A stretch of 64,000 nt of DNA from UBA1563 sp037440065. GTDB lineage: Bacteria; Bacteroidota; Ignavibacteria; Ignavibacteriales; Ignavibacteriaceae. The notes below the pieces were generated by a model, which worked only from the letters and a program-made list of their open reading frames with translations, did no database searches and was not told the origin of the DNA. The position numbers were made by a program, and so were the translations under genes. Of this stretch, positions 19,601 through 26,990 are shown one piece after another (the stretch's first letter is position 1; each line of letters starts with the position of its first letter). Location: positions 558,001-622,000 of the forward strand of contig JBBIUV010000016.1 of NCBI GenBank assembly GCA_037440065.1, given 5' to 3'.

Positions 19601-20386
19601 ATGCAAGAGTTAACTTCGCTCACGGGACTCGATTCTGTTAAAACTGAAGTTGATAAATTAGTTAACAGTTTGAAAATTGCGCAGGTGCGAAAGGAAAGAG
19701 GAATGCAGGTGGTTCAAAAACCGCTTCATTCGGTTTTCCTTGGTAATCCGGGAACGGGGAAGACCACGGTTGCCCGTTTGATAAGTAGTATTTTTAGAGA
19801 ATTAGGAATTCTTGAACAAGGACAATTAGTTGAAGTAGACCGTGCGCAATTAGTCGCCGGGTATTCTGGACAAACAGCAATTAAAACAGATGAAATAATT
19901 AAAAAAGCACTTGGTGGAACATTGTTCATTGATGAAGCATACACGCTTGCTCGCGGTGGAAATGATTTTGGTCAAGAAGCGATTGATACTTTGTTGAAAC
20001 GGATGGAAGATTACAAGGGACAAGTTATCGTGATTGTCGCAGGTTATACTAGAGAAATGCAAGCCTTCATGGAATCAAATCCCGGATTAACTTCCCGTTT
20101 TACAAACGTATTTACCTTTGAAGATTATGATCCGGCACAATTGGTTGCTATAACTACCAGGATGGCAAGTTCAAGCGGATATAAATTTACCAACGATGGC
20201 TTACAGAAGTTGACTGATAAATTCAGTAAAATTTATAACAAGCGTGATAATAATTTTGGGAATGCTCGCACCGCAAGAAACGTCTTAATGGAAATTATTA
20301 CGAATCAAGAAGGAAGAATTGCCTCGTTACTTAGTTATACCGATGATGAATTAATGTCCCTTACTGAAGCTGACATCAAGATCTGA
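16601..20386 (+). CDS. TPR protein with three tandem CbxX/CfqX-type AAA+ ATPase modules
   Basis: Residues 1-165 contain TPR-like helical repeats and continue into a helical segment to about 255. Residues 285-405 look like a beta-rich domain I do not recognise. Three AAA+ modules of the CbxX/CfqX (SpoVK) class follow, near 420-690, 725-980 and 1008-1261. Walker A motifs (GNPGTGKT) begin at residues 474, 760 and 1048; each module has a LFIDEAYTL Walker B and a NFGNAR segment that would supply sensor or arginine-finger residues. All three look catalytically intact. TPR plus one CbxX module is the layout of EccA of type VII secretion; three modules in one chain is unusual. It closes the Sia-like operon and is the likely output. 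Confidence 0.9.
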   Translation: MADTSTQSSLQQEAFDHLWKGRFRLALPIAEKLVADQPDVADAAVCYAWACLENGDPNKAQKYLDISKQLSGQSLLTQMYRGYVQMRLSSFEAAIYDFNMTEGRQKELLAWTYLNKAKSLASIGEIERALSFYDLALLIDNNANPSWKGLRKYFNAAKKCLKPSVEIDKSEMVPLGHEALTQKEYWFSLLISNLLLKKPRFDEPEILLLQLESMFRMNQLSVLKDKLSEYEKFMTGNDRYNALKDAYKKISEKKIDDSKQEFVHDTVNLENVYQYHHNTIAEVTELKMYNATQDPENEQKVNMAQFEFNSKPSIGVQMVLKNLNYGKEDCTHHCFYAWFLDDELIHQSSASSTIPKDWEMYILSEKIDPKTNSFWTKGTARLEFFINRTKIFTRHFTLAEENQPVPEPITEEIKTVEPPINFNEVFDELKAIIGLSSVKESVQSLVDYLEVINERKQLGLKALDKISVHATFLGNPGTGKTTVARLMGKIFKGMGLLPNGNVIEVDRSALVGQYVGETAQKTEKIIEEAMGKVLFIDEAYTLVKKGATNDFGQEAIDVLLKRMEDRKGEFFVIVAGYPDLMTDFLDANPGLKSRFTHHFQFEDYTPDEMMLIFRKMVLDEDYRISEDAEKQLLKEFTKLYRARDKNFGNARTVRKVFEDSKMQVSKRYLKLAKHERTKEKLTTISLEDINEIFTSDDNKKSFQAPVNEELLQEATTEINKLTGLSSVKRDVNELIKLAKYYRDSGEDLSKKFSSHIVFLGNPGTGKTTVARVISKIYASLGILPGGQLIETDRQGVVATYVGETAQKTTGMINKAMGGTLFIDEAYTLVKKDGGNDFGQEAIDVLLKRMEDDRGKFIVIAAGYTDEMKSFLESNPGLKSRFTKIFSFEDYTPDELMEIFDRMSKSNKVKLTEDARYALSKHFNELYRNRDKNFGNARLVRNTFDAVIRSMNLRLSDTSASELTDETRRTILLNDLTDILPKKKEPGKQTVKGDVDKLNNLMQELTSLTGLDSVKTEVDKLVNSLKIAQVRKERGMQVVQKPLHSVFLGNPGTGKTTVARLISSIFRELGILEQGQLVEVDRAQLVAGYSGQTAIKTDEIIKKALGGTLFIDEAYTLARGGNDFGQEAIDTLLKRMEDYKGQVIVIVAGYTREMQAFMESNPGLTSRFTNVFTFEDYDPAQLVAITTRMASSSGYKFTNDGLQKLTDKFSKIYNKRDNNFGNARTARNVLMEIITNQEGRIASLLSYTDDELMSLTEADIKI

Positions 20387-20558
20387 GTTAGTCTTTTTTG
20401 CTTTGCGGATTGAGTTGCTGAAAAAATAGCTCAAAGTTATGGTCTAAATAAATCCCTCCTCAACGAATTCATTTTATACTTGGAGATGTCTTGAAGAATT
20501 TTGATTTTTATATTGTTGGTTGTAAAATAGAACTGCTTTTATAAATTATTTAAAAGAT

Positions 20559-21692
20559 ATGCCTCAATTAGTTATTACCATAATACAACTGGCAATTGTG
20601 CAAGGAATTCTCCTTTCACTTTTGCTTGTCTTCAAAAAAGAAAACCGGCACGCAAACCGTGTTCTGTCTGTGGCGATTCTTATCCTTTCACTTGATATCT
20701 TATGCACGTATTTATCTCAGATGAAGGTTTACGAAAAATATCCTTCCGTATTTGGCTTTAACATCGGATATCCTTTTATCTATGGACCGATATTTTACAT
20801 ATACGCTTTACTTGTTACAAGAAGAGAAGAAAAGTTTAAACCAAAACTTTTGCTTCATTTTATTCCTTTCATTGCCGTCTATCTTTATGTCTCGCCATTT
20901 TATTTACTCTCTCATGACCAAAAGCTTCTAAAAATAAACGAATACATGACGCAGGTTCAGCCGGATTTGGGAATTATTTCGTTCTTTAAACCAATTCACG
21001 GAATATTGTATACATGGCTGTCGTTAAGACTTATCGGTGCCTTTAGAGAACGATTGAAAATATCTTTTTCGAATATCGATAAGAAAAAACTTGATTGGTT
21101 GAAGTATCTAATTATAAGCACCATGGTTGTTTGGATAGTGGTGGCAATTGTGATACTTACCGGATTGATTATAGGGTCTCATCATATTTTATTAAATGCG
21201 ACAATTTATTTTTTCATTTCAATCCTTATTTACGCAATCGGATACGGAGCGTTGAATCACGCTGAAGTACTAAATCAAACGGAACTTGAAATTGATGCGA
21301 TGCAGGATCAAATAAAAGATAAGTATGAAAAATCTAATTTAAGAGATGAGGACATTGAAAGACTTAAGAACGATCTTCTGGAGGTCATGCAGACTAAAAA
21401 ATTATATTTACGAAGTGAACTTACGCTCACCGATTTAGCTAAAGAATTGGGAATAACCAATCACAATTTATCGGAAGTCTTAAGTAAATCTTTTAACAAA
21501 AACTTTTACGATTTAATCAATTCCTACAGAGTGGAAGAGTTTAAAGAATTAGTAAAAAACCCCGACTATGCCCACTACAGTTTATTAGCCGTAGCGTTTG
21601 AATCGGGGTTTAGTTCAAAATCATCATTCAATACAATATTTAAAAAGCTTACCGATAGCACTCCTTCCGAATACCGGAAACAATTCGCTTAG
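20559..21692 (+). CDS. AraC-family regulator with N-terminal seven-helix membrane domain
   Basis: About 225 N-terminal residues are hydrophobic with some seven membrane helices, followed by a coiled linker (near 240-270) and a C-terminal AraC/XylS double helix-turn-helix (about 280-377) ending in FKKLTDSTPSEYRKQF. This architecture is common in Bacteroidota and links a membrane signal to transcription. Its stop codon overlaps that of the minus-strand TonB receptor gene by 4 bases, tail to tail. The receptor's promoter region holds an inverted repeat (24062-24080) that could be its target. No strong ribosome site is visible before the ATG. The signal is unknown. Confidence 0.9.
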   Translation: MPQLVITIIQLAIVQGILLSLLLVFKKENRHANRVLSVAILILSLDILCTYLSQMKVYEKYPSVFGFNIGYPFIYGPIFYIYALLVTRREEKFKPKLLLHFIPFIAVYLYVSPFYLLSHDQKLLKINEYMTQVQPDLGIISFFKPIHGILYTWLSLRLIGAFRERLKISFSNIDKKKLDWLKYLIISTMVVWIVVAIVILTGLIIGSHHILLNATIYFFISILIYAIGYGALNHAEVLNQTELEIDAMQDQIKDKYEKSNLRDEDIERLKNDLLEVMQTKKLYLRSELTLTDLAKELGITNHNLSEVLSKSFNKNFYDLINSYRVEEFKELVKNPDYAHYSLLAVAFESGFSSKSSFNTIFKKLTDSTPSEYRKQFA

Positions 21693-23989
21693 AGTTCATA
21701 TTCAACACCAAATACCGGCATTGTTGACCACGACTTGTTAGCTTTTATCTTATTATTTATTTCATCCCATGAATATCCCCAGATATTATCTCTTCCGTAA
21801 ACATTCCAAACGCTTATGTACAAAACAATGTTGGATGAGTAAAAGTTGAACCTTTTATCTACACGGACATTAAGCGAATGATAATCAGGCAATCGTTCGG
21901 AGTACATTCTGTTCTTATCAACAATTCCTTTATAGACTACTTCGGATGCTTTAACATCAAATGGGGAATAAGGAGCGCCTCCGGCATAAATCCAGCGAAG
22001 ACTAAAATCCCATTCATCATTTGGTTTGTAACCGCCTTCTGCTGAAAAAGTAAACCGGTTATCATAAACCCGATTTCTCCAAGTTGATAAACCGTCTAAA
22101 TATCGGCTTCTAAAATAAGAGGCGCTAACCATTCCGTAAAAATCTTGCGCCATTTTCTTTTGGATCATCAATTCAATTCCTCTGCTGTAGGCTTTACCTG
22201 AACTTACCAACTTACTGTTATTTAAGAAGACCGGGTTTTCAACTGCTTGGTCTAACGTAAATTCTTCAGGTTGATTCGGATTTACCGGGCAGTCGCGATA
22301 ATCTTTAGAATAAACTTCCAGCGTTAAACGGGTATCTTGTGTTAAAAGATGACTTACACCTAAGATCGAATGATACGCTTTGGGATTTTTCAATTCTTTA
22401 AATGATTCACTTTGACTTAAAAGAATAAACGGAAGCGTTTGATAGAACATTCCGCCGGAAACATAAAGCTGGGTTACTTCGGTTAAATTATAAGCGATAT
22501 TCATTCGTGGAGAAATATTTGTCTTCTCATTATAATCAAAATAATCTGCACGAACACCGGTATTAATCGAAAGATCTTCAATCGGTTTCCAATCAACACT
22601 AGCAAACAATCCTGCTTTTGTTCCATTAAATTTATGATTGACCACTAAATCGGGGGAAGTATATCCCTGCGCATCAACAAAAGGATAATAATGATGATCG
22701 TAATTATTCGTGGCGTACTTAAGATCAAAACCAAATTGGAGCTGGGTATTCTCATTTAATCTAAAATGATTGAGATTCCGTAACGCAAATTCCTGTTCAA
22801 TAGAATTATTGAAATAGATTTTATCTATCGTTCTCACTTCATTTACCGCGTTTTCCAAATTGAAATAATTGTGAGAGAAAGAAATATTTGAGTAACCTGA
22901 TTTATTCCAGATGTTCTGAAGATTTACTCCGAACGTATTTTTAGTTCCGTTGTAATACCCAAAGTAACTATCTTCAAATTTTACCGCTTCATCGTACCGC
23001 TCATTACTTCTATCAACCGAAGCTATATCAAGAACGCTCAGTTTTAAATTATCCGAAAGATCGTAAACCGTTTTTGCGTGAAAATCGTAATACGTAGGAA
23101 GGGGAGACTGGATATCGGTAGATTTGAAAATCCAATCGAGATAACTTCTTCTAAGAGAAACAAGATATGAACCCTTTCCGCAGTTTATCGGACCTTCAAA
23201 CTGTCCGCCAAGCGCCTGCATACTCGCATCCAACTGAAGATCAAATTGTTCCCAGTTCCCTTCGCGGAAGGTCATTTCCATAACGGAAGTAAGCCGGTCT
23301 CCATAATTAACGCCGAATCCGCCAGCGTGAAAATTCACATCCTTCAGAAAATCTACATTTATTACACCGATGGGTCCTTCTGATGAACCTTGCGTTCCGT
23401 AGTGATTGATATTGGGGATTTCGATATTATCTACAAAGAAAGCGTTCTCCATCGGACTACCGCCGCGAACGATCAAACTATTTTTCTGATCGTTAGTTTT
23501 TGAAAGACTCGGCAGACCGAAAAGTATTCTGCTTACATCTCCGGCTGCACCGGGTGATCTTCTGATCTCTTCCGCCGAATAATTAACCACACTTACCGGC
23601 TGCGCTTCAACCTGGTTGAAATACCCGGCGCTTACAACTACATCGTTCATTTTAATTGAACTCTCTATCATTTTAGCTTCTACAAAAGTTATTCTGCCGG
23701 GACGGACTATGATATCGGTTTGCGTTAATTGCTCAAAGCCGACATAACTAAAAACGAGGGTGTAACTTCCCGCAGAAAGCTTTGTAATTTCAAAATTTCC
23801 GTCGGTGTCGGAGGTAGTTCCTCTATTCTTATCTTTTACGGCAATGTTAACGCCGATAAGAGGGTAGAGTCCGTCGGAAACTATAACTTTTCCTTTTATA
23901 CTTCCGGGGGAGGAAGTTTCCTGTGCAAATGTTGAAAAAGCAAAGAGTAAGACAAAAACAAAAACATAATATTTCATTTTGTAATCCAT
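21689..23989 (-). CDS. TonB-dependent receptor with carboxypeptidase-regulatory-like domain
   Basis: A signal peptide (residues 1-22) is followed by a CarboxypepD_reg-like beta domain near 30-115 (GKVIVSDGLYPLIGVN, then GNFEITKLSAGSYTL). A plug domain near 125-235 includes SLIVRGGSPMENAFFVDNIE, and a barrel runs to the end. The N-terminal extra domain is typical of SusC-like and related receptors of Bacteroidota. No SusD partner is adjacent, so glycan uptake is not implied. Translation could start at 23989 or at the Met four codons later (23977); neither has a strong ribosome site. A -10-like TATTTTTG lies on the minus strand at 24010-24017. The 3' end overlaps the AraC regulator gene by 4 bases. 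Confidence 0.9.
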   Translation of the reverse strand: MDYKMKYYVFVFVLLFAFSTFAQETSSPGSIKGKVIVSDGLYPLIGVNIAVKDKNRGTTSDTDGNFEITKLSAGSYTLVFSYVGFEQLTQTDIIVRPGRITFVEAKMIESSIKMNDVVVSAGYFNQVEAQPVSVVNYSAEEIRRSPGAAGDVSRILFGLPSLSKTNDQKNSLIVRGGSPMENAFFVDNIEIPNINHYGTQGSSEGPIGVINVDFLKDVNFHAGGFGVNYGDRLTSVMEMTFREGNWEQFDLQLDASMQALGGQFEGPINCGKGSYLVSLRRSYLDWIFKSTDIQSPLPTYYDFHAKTVYDLSDNLKLSVLDIASVDRSNERYDEAVKFEDSYFGYYNGTKNTFGVNLQNIWNKSGYSNISFSHNYFNLENAVNEVRTIDKIYFNNSIEQEFALRNLNHFRLNENTQLQFGFDLKYATNNYDHHYYPFVDAQGYTSPDLVVNHKFNGTKAGLFASVDWKPIEDLSINTGVRADYFDYNEKTNISPRMNIAYNLTEVTQLYVSGGMFYQTLPFILLSQSESFKELKNPKAYHSILGVSHLLTQDTRLTLEVYSKDYRDCPVNPNQPEEFTLDQAVENPVFLNNSKLVSSGKAYSRGIELMIQKKMAQDFYGMVSASYFRSRYLDGLSTWRNRVYDNRFTFSAEGGYKPNDEWDFSLRWIYAGGAPYSPFDVKASEVVYKGIVDKNRMYSERLPDYHSLNVRVDKRFNFYSSNIVLYISVWNVYGRDNIWGYSWDEINNKIKANKSWSTMPVFGVEYEL

Positions 23990-24009
23990 TTTTTTGTGAA
24001 AGATGGGTG

Positions 24010-24017
24010 CAAAAATA
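24010..24017 (-). promoter_or_regulatory. Candidate promoter -7 box for the TonB receptor gene
   Basis: Minus-strand TATTTTTG matches the Bacteroidota -7 element TAnnTTTG. It would place the transcript start about 14 bases before the ATG at 23989. No TTTG is seen at the expected -33 distance, so if it is a promoter it may need an activator. Confidence 0.35.
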
Positions 24018-24061
24018 GAGTCTTTTAGCAGGCAAGTCGTTCAATCCAATTGGGCTGAACG

Positions 24062-24080
24062 TCCAACTAGTGCAGCTGGA
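24062..24080. promoter_or_regulatory. Inverted repeat upstream of the TonB receptor promoter, possible operator
   Basis: TCCAACT and AGCTGGA form a 7-base inverted repeat with one mismatch and a 5-base spacer. It is centred about 65 bases upstream of the predicted transcript start for the gene at 21689-23989, a position suited to an activator. The neighbouring AraC-type regulator is a candidate binder, though AraC sites are more often direct repeats. Confidence 0.25.
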
Positions 24081-24307
24081 CTCATAAGTTGGTGAATGGA
24101 GAAATAAAGGGATGGAATTTGGGAAAATAAATACTAGAAGGGGTCAAGACCACTCTGCGATTGGAGTTAACGTGCAGCATCATGATTTTTTCGAAGGTAA
24201 CCATGCTTCTTATTTCCCAAGCGGACTAATGGTGTGTTATGTTAAAATATTGCGTTGTCTAGGTGAACTTTTTACAATTTAAAGATGTCATACATAATTT
24301 GTTAGTT

Positions 24308-24934
24308 TTAAAACTGTACACCTAAATTAATTTCCACTACGTTATTTTTAATTTTCATAAGAGGAATCGAAAACATAGAGGTAAAATCCGTGTGATATGA
24401 TATTTCTATAAACGGATTTACGACCATTTGAAGATTTGGAATAAATCCGGCTGAAATTGTCCCGCCAAATACATTTTTATAGTTATCGTAAGCTGAGGCC
24501 GGCAAATTAGAATCATCATAACTATTCAACAGTATATCATATCGAGGGGCAAGTTTAATAAAAGGTATTCCGGCATTTAATTGGAATTTATAAACCAGAG
24601 AAATTGGAATAGACAAATAATTGTGATAAACAAAGTCTGTTTTTATTCCAATTGGCTCGGGACTATCCGGTCCAGTGTATATGAACTCTAACCCAGCTCC
24701 TTTTTGAATATATTTTATTTCAGGGGATATTGAAAATCCATTAATGTTAAAAATATCAACAAAAGCGCTAAAACTATAGCCGCTTTTCCATTTTGTGCTG
24801 TTATTTAAGTCTAGACCGCTATAAGTATAAGTTGAACTAACATACCCGACTTTAAATCCATAATTTTGTATTACCTGTGCAGAGGTACTAACCCCTAAAA
24901 ATAAGCATAGGAGAAGGATTGAAAGATATTTCAT
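24308..24934 (-). CDS. Outer membrane beta-barrel (PorT-like) protein
   Basis: From ATG 24934 the 208-residue protein has a signal peptide (MKYLSILLLCLFLGVSTSAQ) and alternating strands typical of a small outer membrane barrel, opening with YGFKVGYVSS and ending in a strand closed by Phe (INLGVQF). I preferred this start to an in-frame one twelve codons upstream because a GGAG ribosome site lies just before it and the signal peptide begins there. A consensus promoter on the same strand (24968-24999) gives a leader of about 27 bases. The exact function is unknown; many Bacteroidota proteins of this fold are uncharacterised. Confidence 0.8.
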   Translation of the reverse strand: MKYLSILLLCLFLGVSTSAQVIQNYGFKVGYVSSTYTYSGLDLNNSTKWKSGYSFSAFVDIFNINGFSISPEIKYIQKGAGLEFIYTGPDSPEPIGIKTDFVYHNYLSIPISLVYKFQLNAGIPFIKLAPRYDILLNSYDDSNLPASAYDNYKNVFGGTISAGFIPNLQMVVNPFIEISYHTDFTSMFSIPLMKIKNNVVEINLGVQF

Positions 24935-24967
24935 AAAGACTCCGCTTTTCTTAATTATTACTACAAT

Positions 24968-24999
24968 CAAACGTAGAAATGTTTTGTTTAATTGCCAAA
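24968..24999 (-). promoter_or_regulatory. Consensus Bacteroidota-type promoter for the porin-like gene
   Basis: On the minus strand TTTG (24996-24999), 20 bases, then TACGTTTG (24968-24975) is a full match to the -33 TTTG / -7 TAnnTTTG promoter described in Bacteroidota. The transcript would start near 24961, about 27 bases before the ATG at 24934, leaving room for the GGAG ribosome site. Confidence 0.65.
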
Positions 25000-25033
25000 T
25001 GATAAATTAAAGCCAGGAGAAAAAAACATTTAT

Positions 25034-25114
25034 CCACAAGTGGCACAAAGGCTGCACTAAGGGCATTATAAAACGTTGTTTGCGTCCCTTGTGCTTTCTT
25101 TGTGAACATTGTGG
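25034..25114. repeat. Long imperfect palindrome (hairpin or MITE-like remnant)
   Basis: The left arm 25034-25063 and right arm 25086-25114 are about 30 bases each and pair over most of their length (for example CACAAAG against CTTTGTG, and GCACTAAGGG against CCCTTGTGC), with a 22-base loop. The arms carry a CACAAAG-type motif repeated about every ten bases. The element lies between two minus-strand genes with no T-tract, so it is not a simple terminator. Short open frames across it on both strands are by-products of the symmetry. Confidence 0.6.
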
Positions 25115-25143
25115 TAAATAAAATATTACCTCTCTTCACCATT

Positions 25144-25572
25144 CTAATTGAGTTTGATATAATTTTTTGTAGTATAAGCCATTTGTGCATCAGCGAGGAC
25201 AAGTACCGTATCACCGTGAACAATTGGTTTTGGATTAAACGAGATCAACGACGGGTAGTTATTTACGGAATCCATTTTAATATTTACATAACAAATTGAG
25301 GTATCCAACTCCGCCATTACGTTGAACAATCCCTTTATTGTTTTATATCCTCGTTGTTCTTCATATGACAATCGACGATTATCGGCGACTGTGATTGCTT
25401 GCGCGATCGTATCGGCTTTTACATATAGTTTAACCCACACACCACCAAGCGGACAATAACAGCCTAATTGCTGTTCAATAGAATAATCGCTTGAATTATT
25501 TTGGTTTACCGGTGAATCGCATCCGTTTACCCAAAATAATATTGCGATACAATAAAAAAATAATTTTTTCAT
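25144..25572 (-). CDS. Small lipoprotein, DUF6174-like
   Basis: A 17-residue signal peptide ends in a lipobox with Cys18 (WVNGC), so the protein should be lipid-anchored in the envelope. The mature part has a CYCPLGGVWVKLYVKADTI segment followed by an alpha/beta pattern that recalls DUF6174, in which a C-x-C pair precedes two beta strands. The function of that family is unknown to me. The gene is on the same strand as the DUF3995 and methyltransferase genes upstream, but the 77-base gap leaves operon membership open. Confidence 0.72.
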   Translation of the reverse strand: MKKLFFYCIAILFWVNGCDSPVNQNNSSDYSIEQQLGCYCPLGGVWVKLYVKADTIAQAITVADNRRLSYEEQRGYKTIKGLFNVMAELDTSICYVNIKMDSVNNYPSLISFNPKPIVHGDTVLVLADAQMAYTTKNYIKLN

Positions 25573-25649
25573 AATTGTCCCTTTCCATAATTATCACCGG
25601 ATAGTTACTCCGCTATTCTGCCTCAATTAAAGCCGATTTAATAAACGTG

Positions 25650-26084
25650 TTATTTAACTAACAGAACGAACAAACTTGATGACGCAAGATAAAAACATAA
25701 TGGGCTGTATATTTTAGAATCATTGTTTGCAAAGTCCGTCTCTTTTATCTTCTTGAAAAAACCGATAAGATTAAAATCTCCAACGGCTCTTAAATAAAAT
25801 ATCACCACGATTAACCACATTGCATAAATGGCAAATGGTAATTCCATCCAAAGATCAATAACCGTAATAAAAGAGAAGGAAACGGATGCAAAGAAAAGTA
25901 ATCCCACTGCCACAATCAAAGTTGCAAATTTACCGGGGAGAAAAGCAAGTTTACCTTTTTCAGTTATGGGAATAGCTTTTTCAATTCCCAAGCGCCCACC
26001 GAATACCCAATAAAAATGGATTGAAGATAAGGTAACGAAAATTAGTGTATTTACCAGAACAATGATGTTTATGATGATATTCAA
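25650..26084 (-). CDS. DUF3995 membrane protein
   Basis: Four hydrophobic segments are visible in 144 residues. The sequence carries the family's marks: IHFYWVFGG in the first helix, RAVGDFNLIGFFKKIKETDFA between helices three and four, and SPLCFYL near the end. The family is an uncharacterised inner membrane group. The gene is separated from its neighbours by 77 and 180 bases, and no promoter of the TAnnTTTG type was found upstream. Confidence 0.82.
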   Translation of the reverse strand: MNIIINIIVLVNTLIFVTLSSIHFYWVFGGRLGIEKAIPITEKGKLAFLPGKFATLIVAVGLLFFASVSFSFITVIDLWMELPFAIYAMWLIVVIFYLRAVGDFNLIGFFKKIKETDFANNDSKIYSPLCFYLASSSLFVLLVK

Positions 26085-26264
26085 TGCAATCTTCCCGAAT
26101 TATTTATTAATTGTTTTTTTTACCCTGTACTTGAGTTATTATTTAGGTTTAGAGTCATTTCAATTCATGTTTTTTTATCTATCCGACAAAAGGGAATAGT
26201 ATTTAATAATAACCAAAAAGCTTTAGTGATATTTGCAACTACTAAACGTTGTAGCTAGTAGAGA

Positions 26265-26990
26265 CTATTTTCTAGCAATAATCTCAACCATTCCTTTATT
26301 TACATTAGAACGTTCGATGTGAAAGCCTAAATCGCTCAGCTTTGTTGTTATCCCTTCTTGCGATAATCTTAGTTTACAGTAAAAACTTTTCTTTATTTTC
26401 CAGCCATCGGTTGTTTGTTCATAAATTATATCATGGACTTTCACTTTATCCGTTTCATATTCTAAAAAGCAAGTAAATATCTTTTTCTCATCGCTACGTA
26501 CCGGAATTATGCGGTCTAATCCGGTTAATTCAAAAGAGAGATCACGAAACGATAAGATAAATTCCCCATTATCCTCCAGGACAGAATAAATATCTTTCAA
26601 TAATATTTCAACATCTTCTATTGCATTAAGATGGGTAAGAGTGTCACCCATACAAACGCATAACTCAATTTTAGAGGCTACGTGCTTTTTGAAATTGAGA
26701 AGATCATCATTAACAGTCGTAATACTTTGATTTGTTTTGTTTGCACGTATTTCGGATAAAAGAAGTTCACTAAAATCTATTGCAATGACGGTGAATCCTA
26801 ATTGGCTTAAAGGAATTGATTGGAAGCCTGGTCCGGCTCCTAAATCCACTGCAAAACCTGAACCGTTTGGTTTTAAACCAAGCGCGTCAAAGTAATTTTT
26901 ATTTTCAGTGATTTTGTTCTCTGATCCGCCAAACATCCATGAGTAATTTTCGGCTAATAGAGTATCGTAATGTTCTTTTGCATTTGCCAT
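26265..26990 (-). CDS. Class I SAM-dependent methyltransferase
   Basis: The 241-residue protein contains a Rossmann-type SAM site (VDLGAGPGFQSI, near 44-55), an acidic end of strand two (IAIDFSE), and a motif IV-like CVCMGDTLTH. The rest of the fold fits small-molecule or unspecified class I methyltransferases (Methyltransf_25 type). It has no signal peptide. The substrate cannot be told from sequence, and the neighbours give no pathway. Confidence 0.82.
   Translation of the reverse strand: MANAKEHYDTLLAENYSWMFGGSENKITENKNYFDALGLKPNGSGFAVDLGAGPGFQSIPLSQLGFTVIAIDFSELLLSEIRANKTNQSITTVNDDLLNFKKHVASKIELCVCMGDTLTHLNAIEDVEILLKDIYSVLEDNGEFILSFRDLSFELTGLDRIIPVRSDEKKIFTCFLEYETDKVKVHDIIYEQTTDGWKIKKSFYCKLRLSQEGITTKLSDLGFHIERSNVNKGMVEIIARK

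Larger units (their letters stand above)
23990..24307. other. Intergenic region of about 320 bases
   Basis: It holds the candidate -7 box and inverted repeat listed separately at the end nearest the TonB receptor gene. The remainder (about 24090-24307) contains no open frame with a ribosome site, no tRNA fold and no strong hairpin that I can see. A short palindrome (AGTTTTAAAACT, 24304-24315) covers the stop of the porin-like gene and is too weak to call a terminator. Confidence 0.5.

Noticed and set aside
12173..20386. Type VII secretion locus because of the EccA-like AAA+ protein
   Set aside because: No EccB, EccC, EccD or WXG100 genes are present; the neighbours are two-component and Sia-like genes.
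21689..23989. SusC of a polysaccharide utilisation locus
   Set aside because: No SusD-like gene or glycoside hydrolase is adjacent, so only the receptor class is claimed.
24951..25223. Open frame of 90 codons on the minus strand
   Set aside because: It runs through the palindrome at 25034-25114 and overlaps the lipoprotein gene; it has no ribosome site and no recognisable domain.
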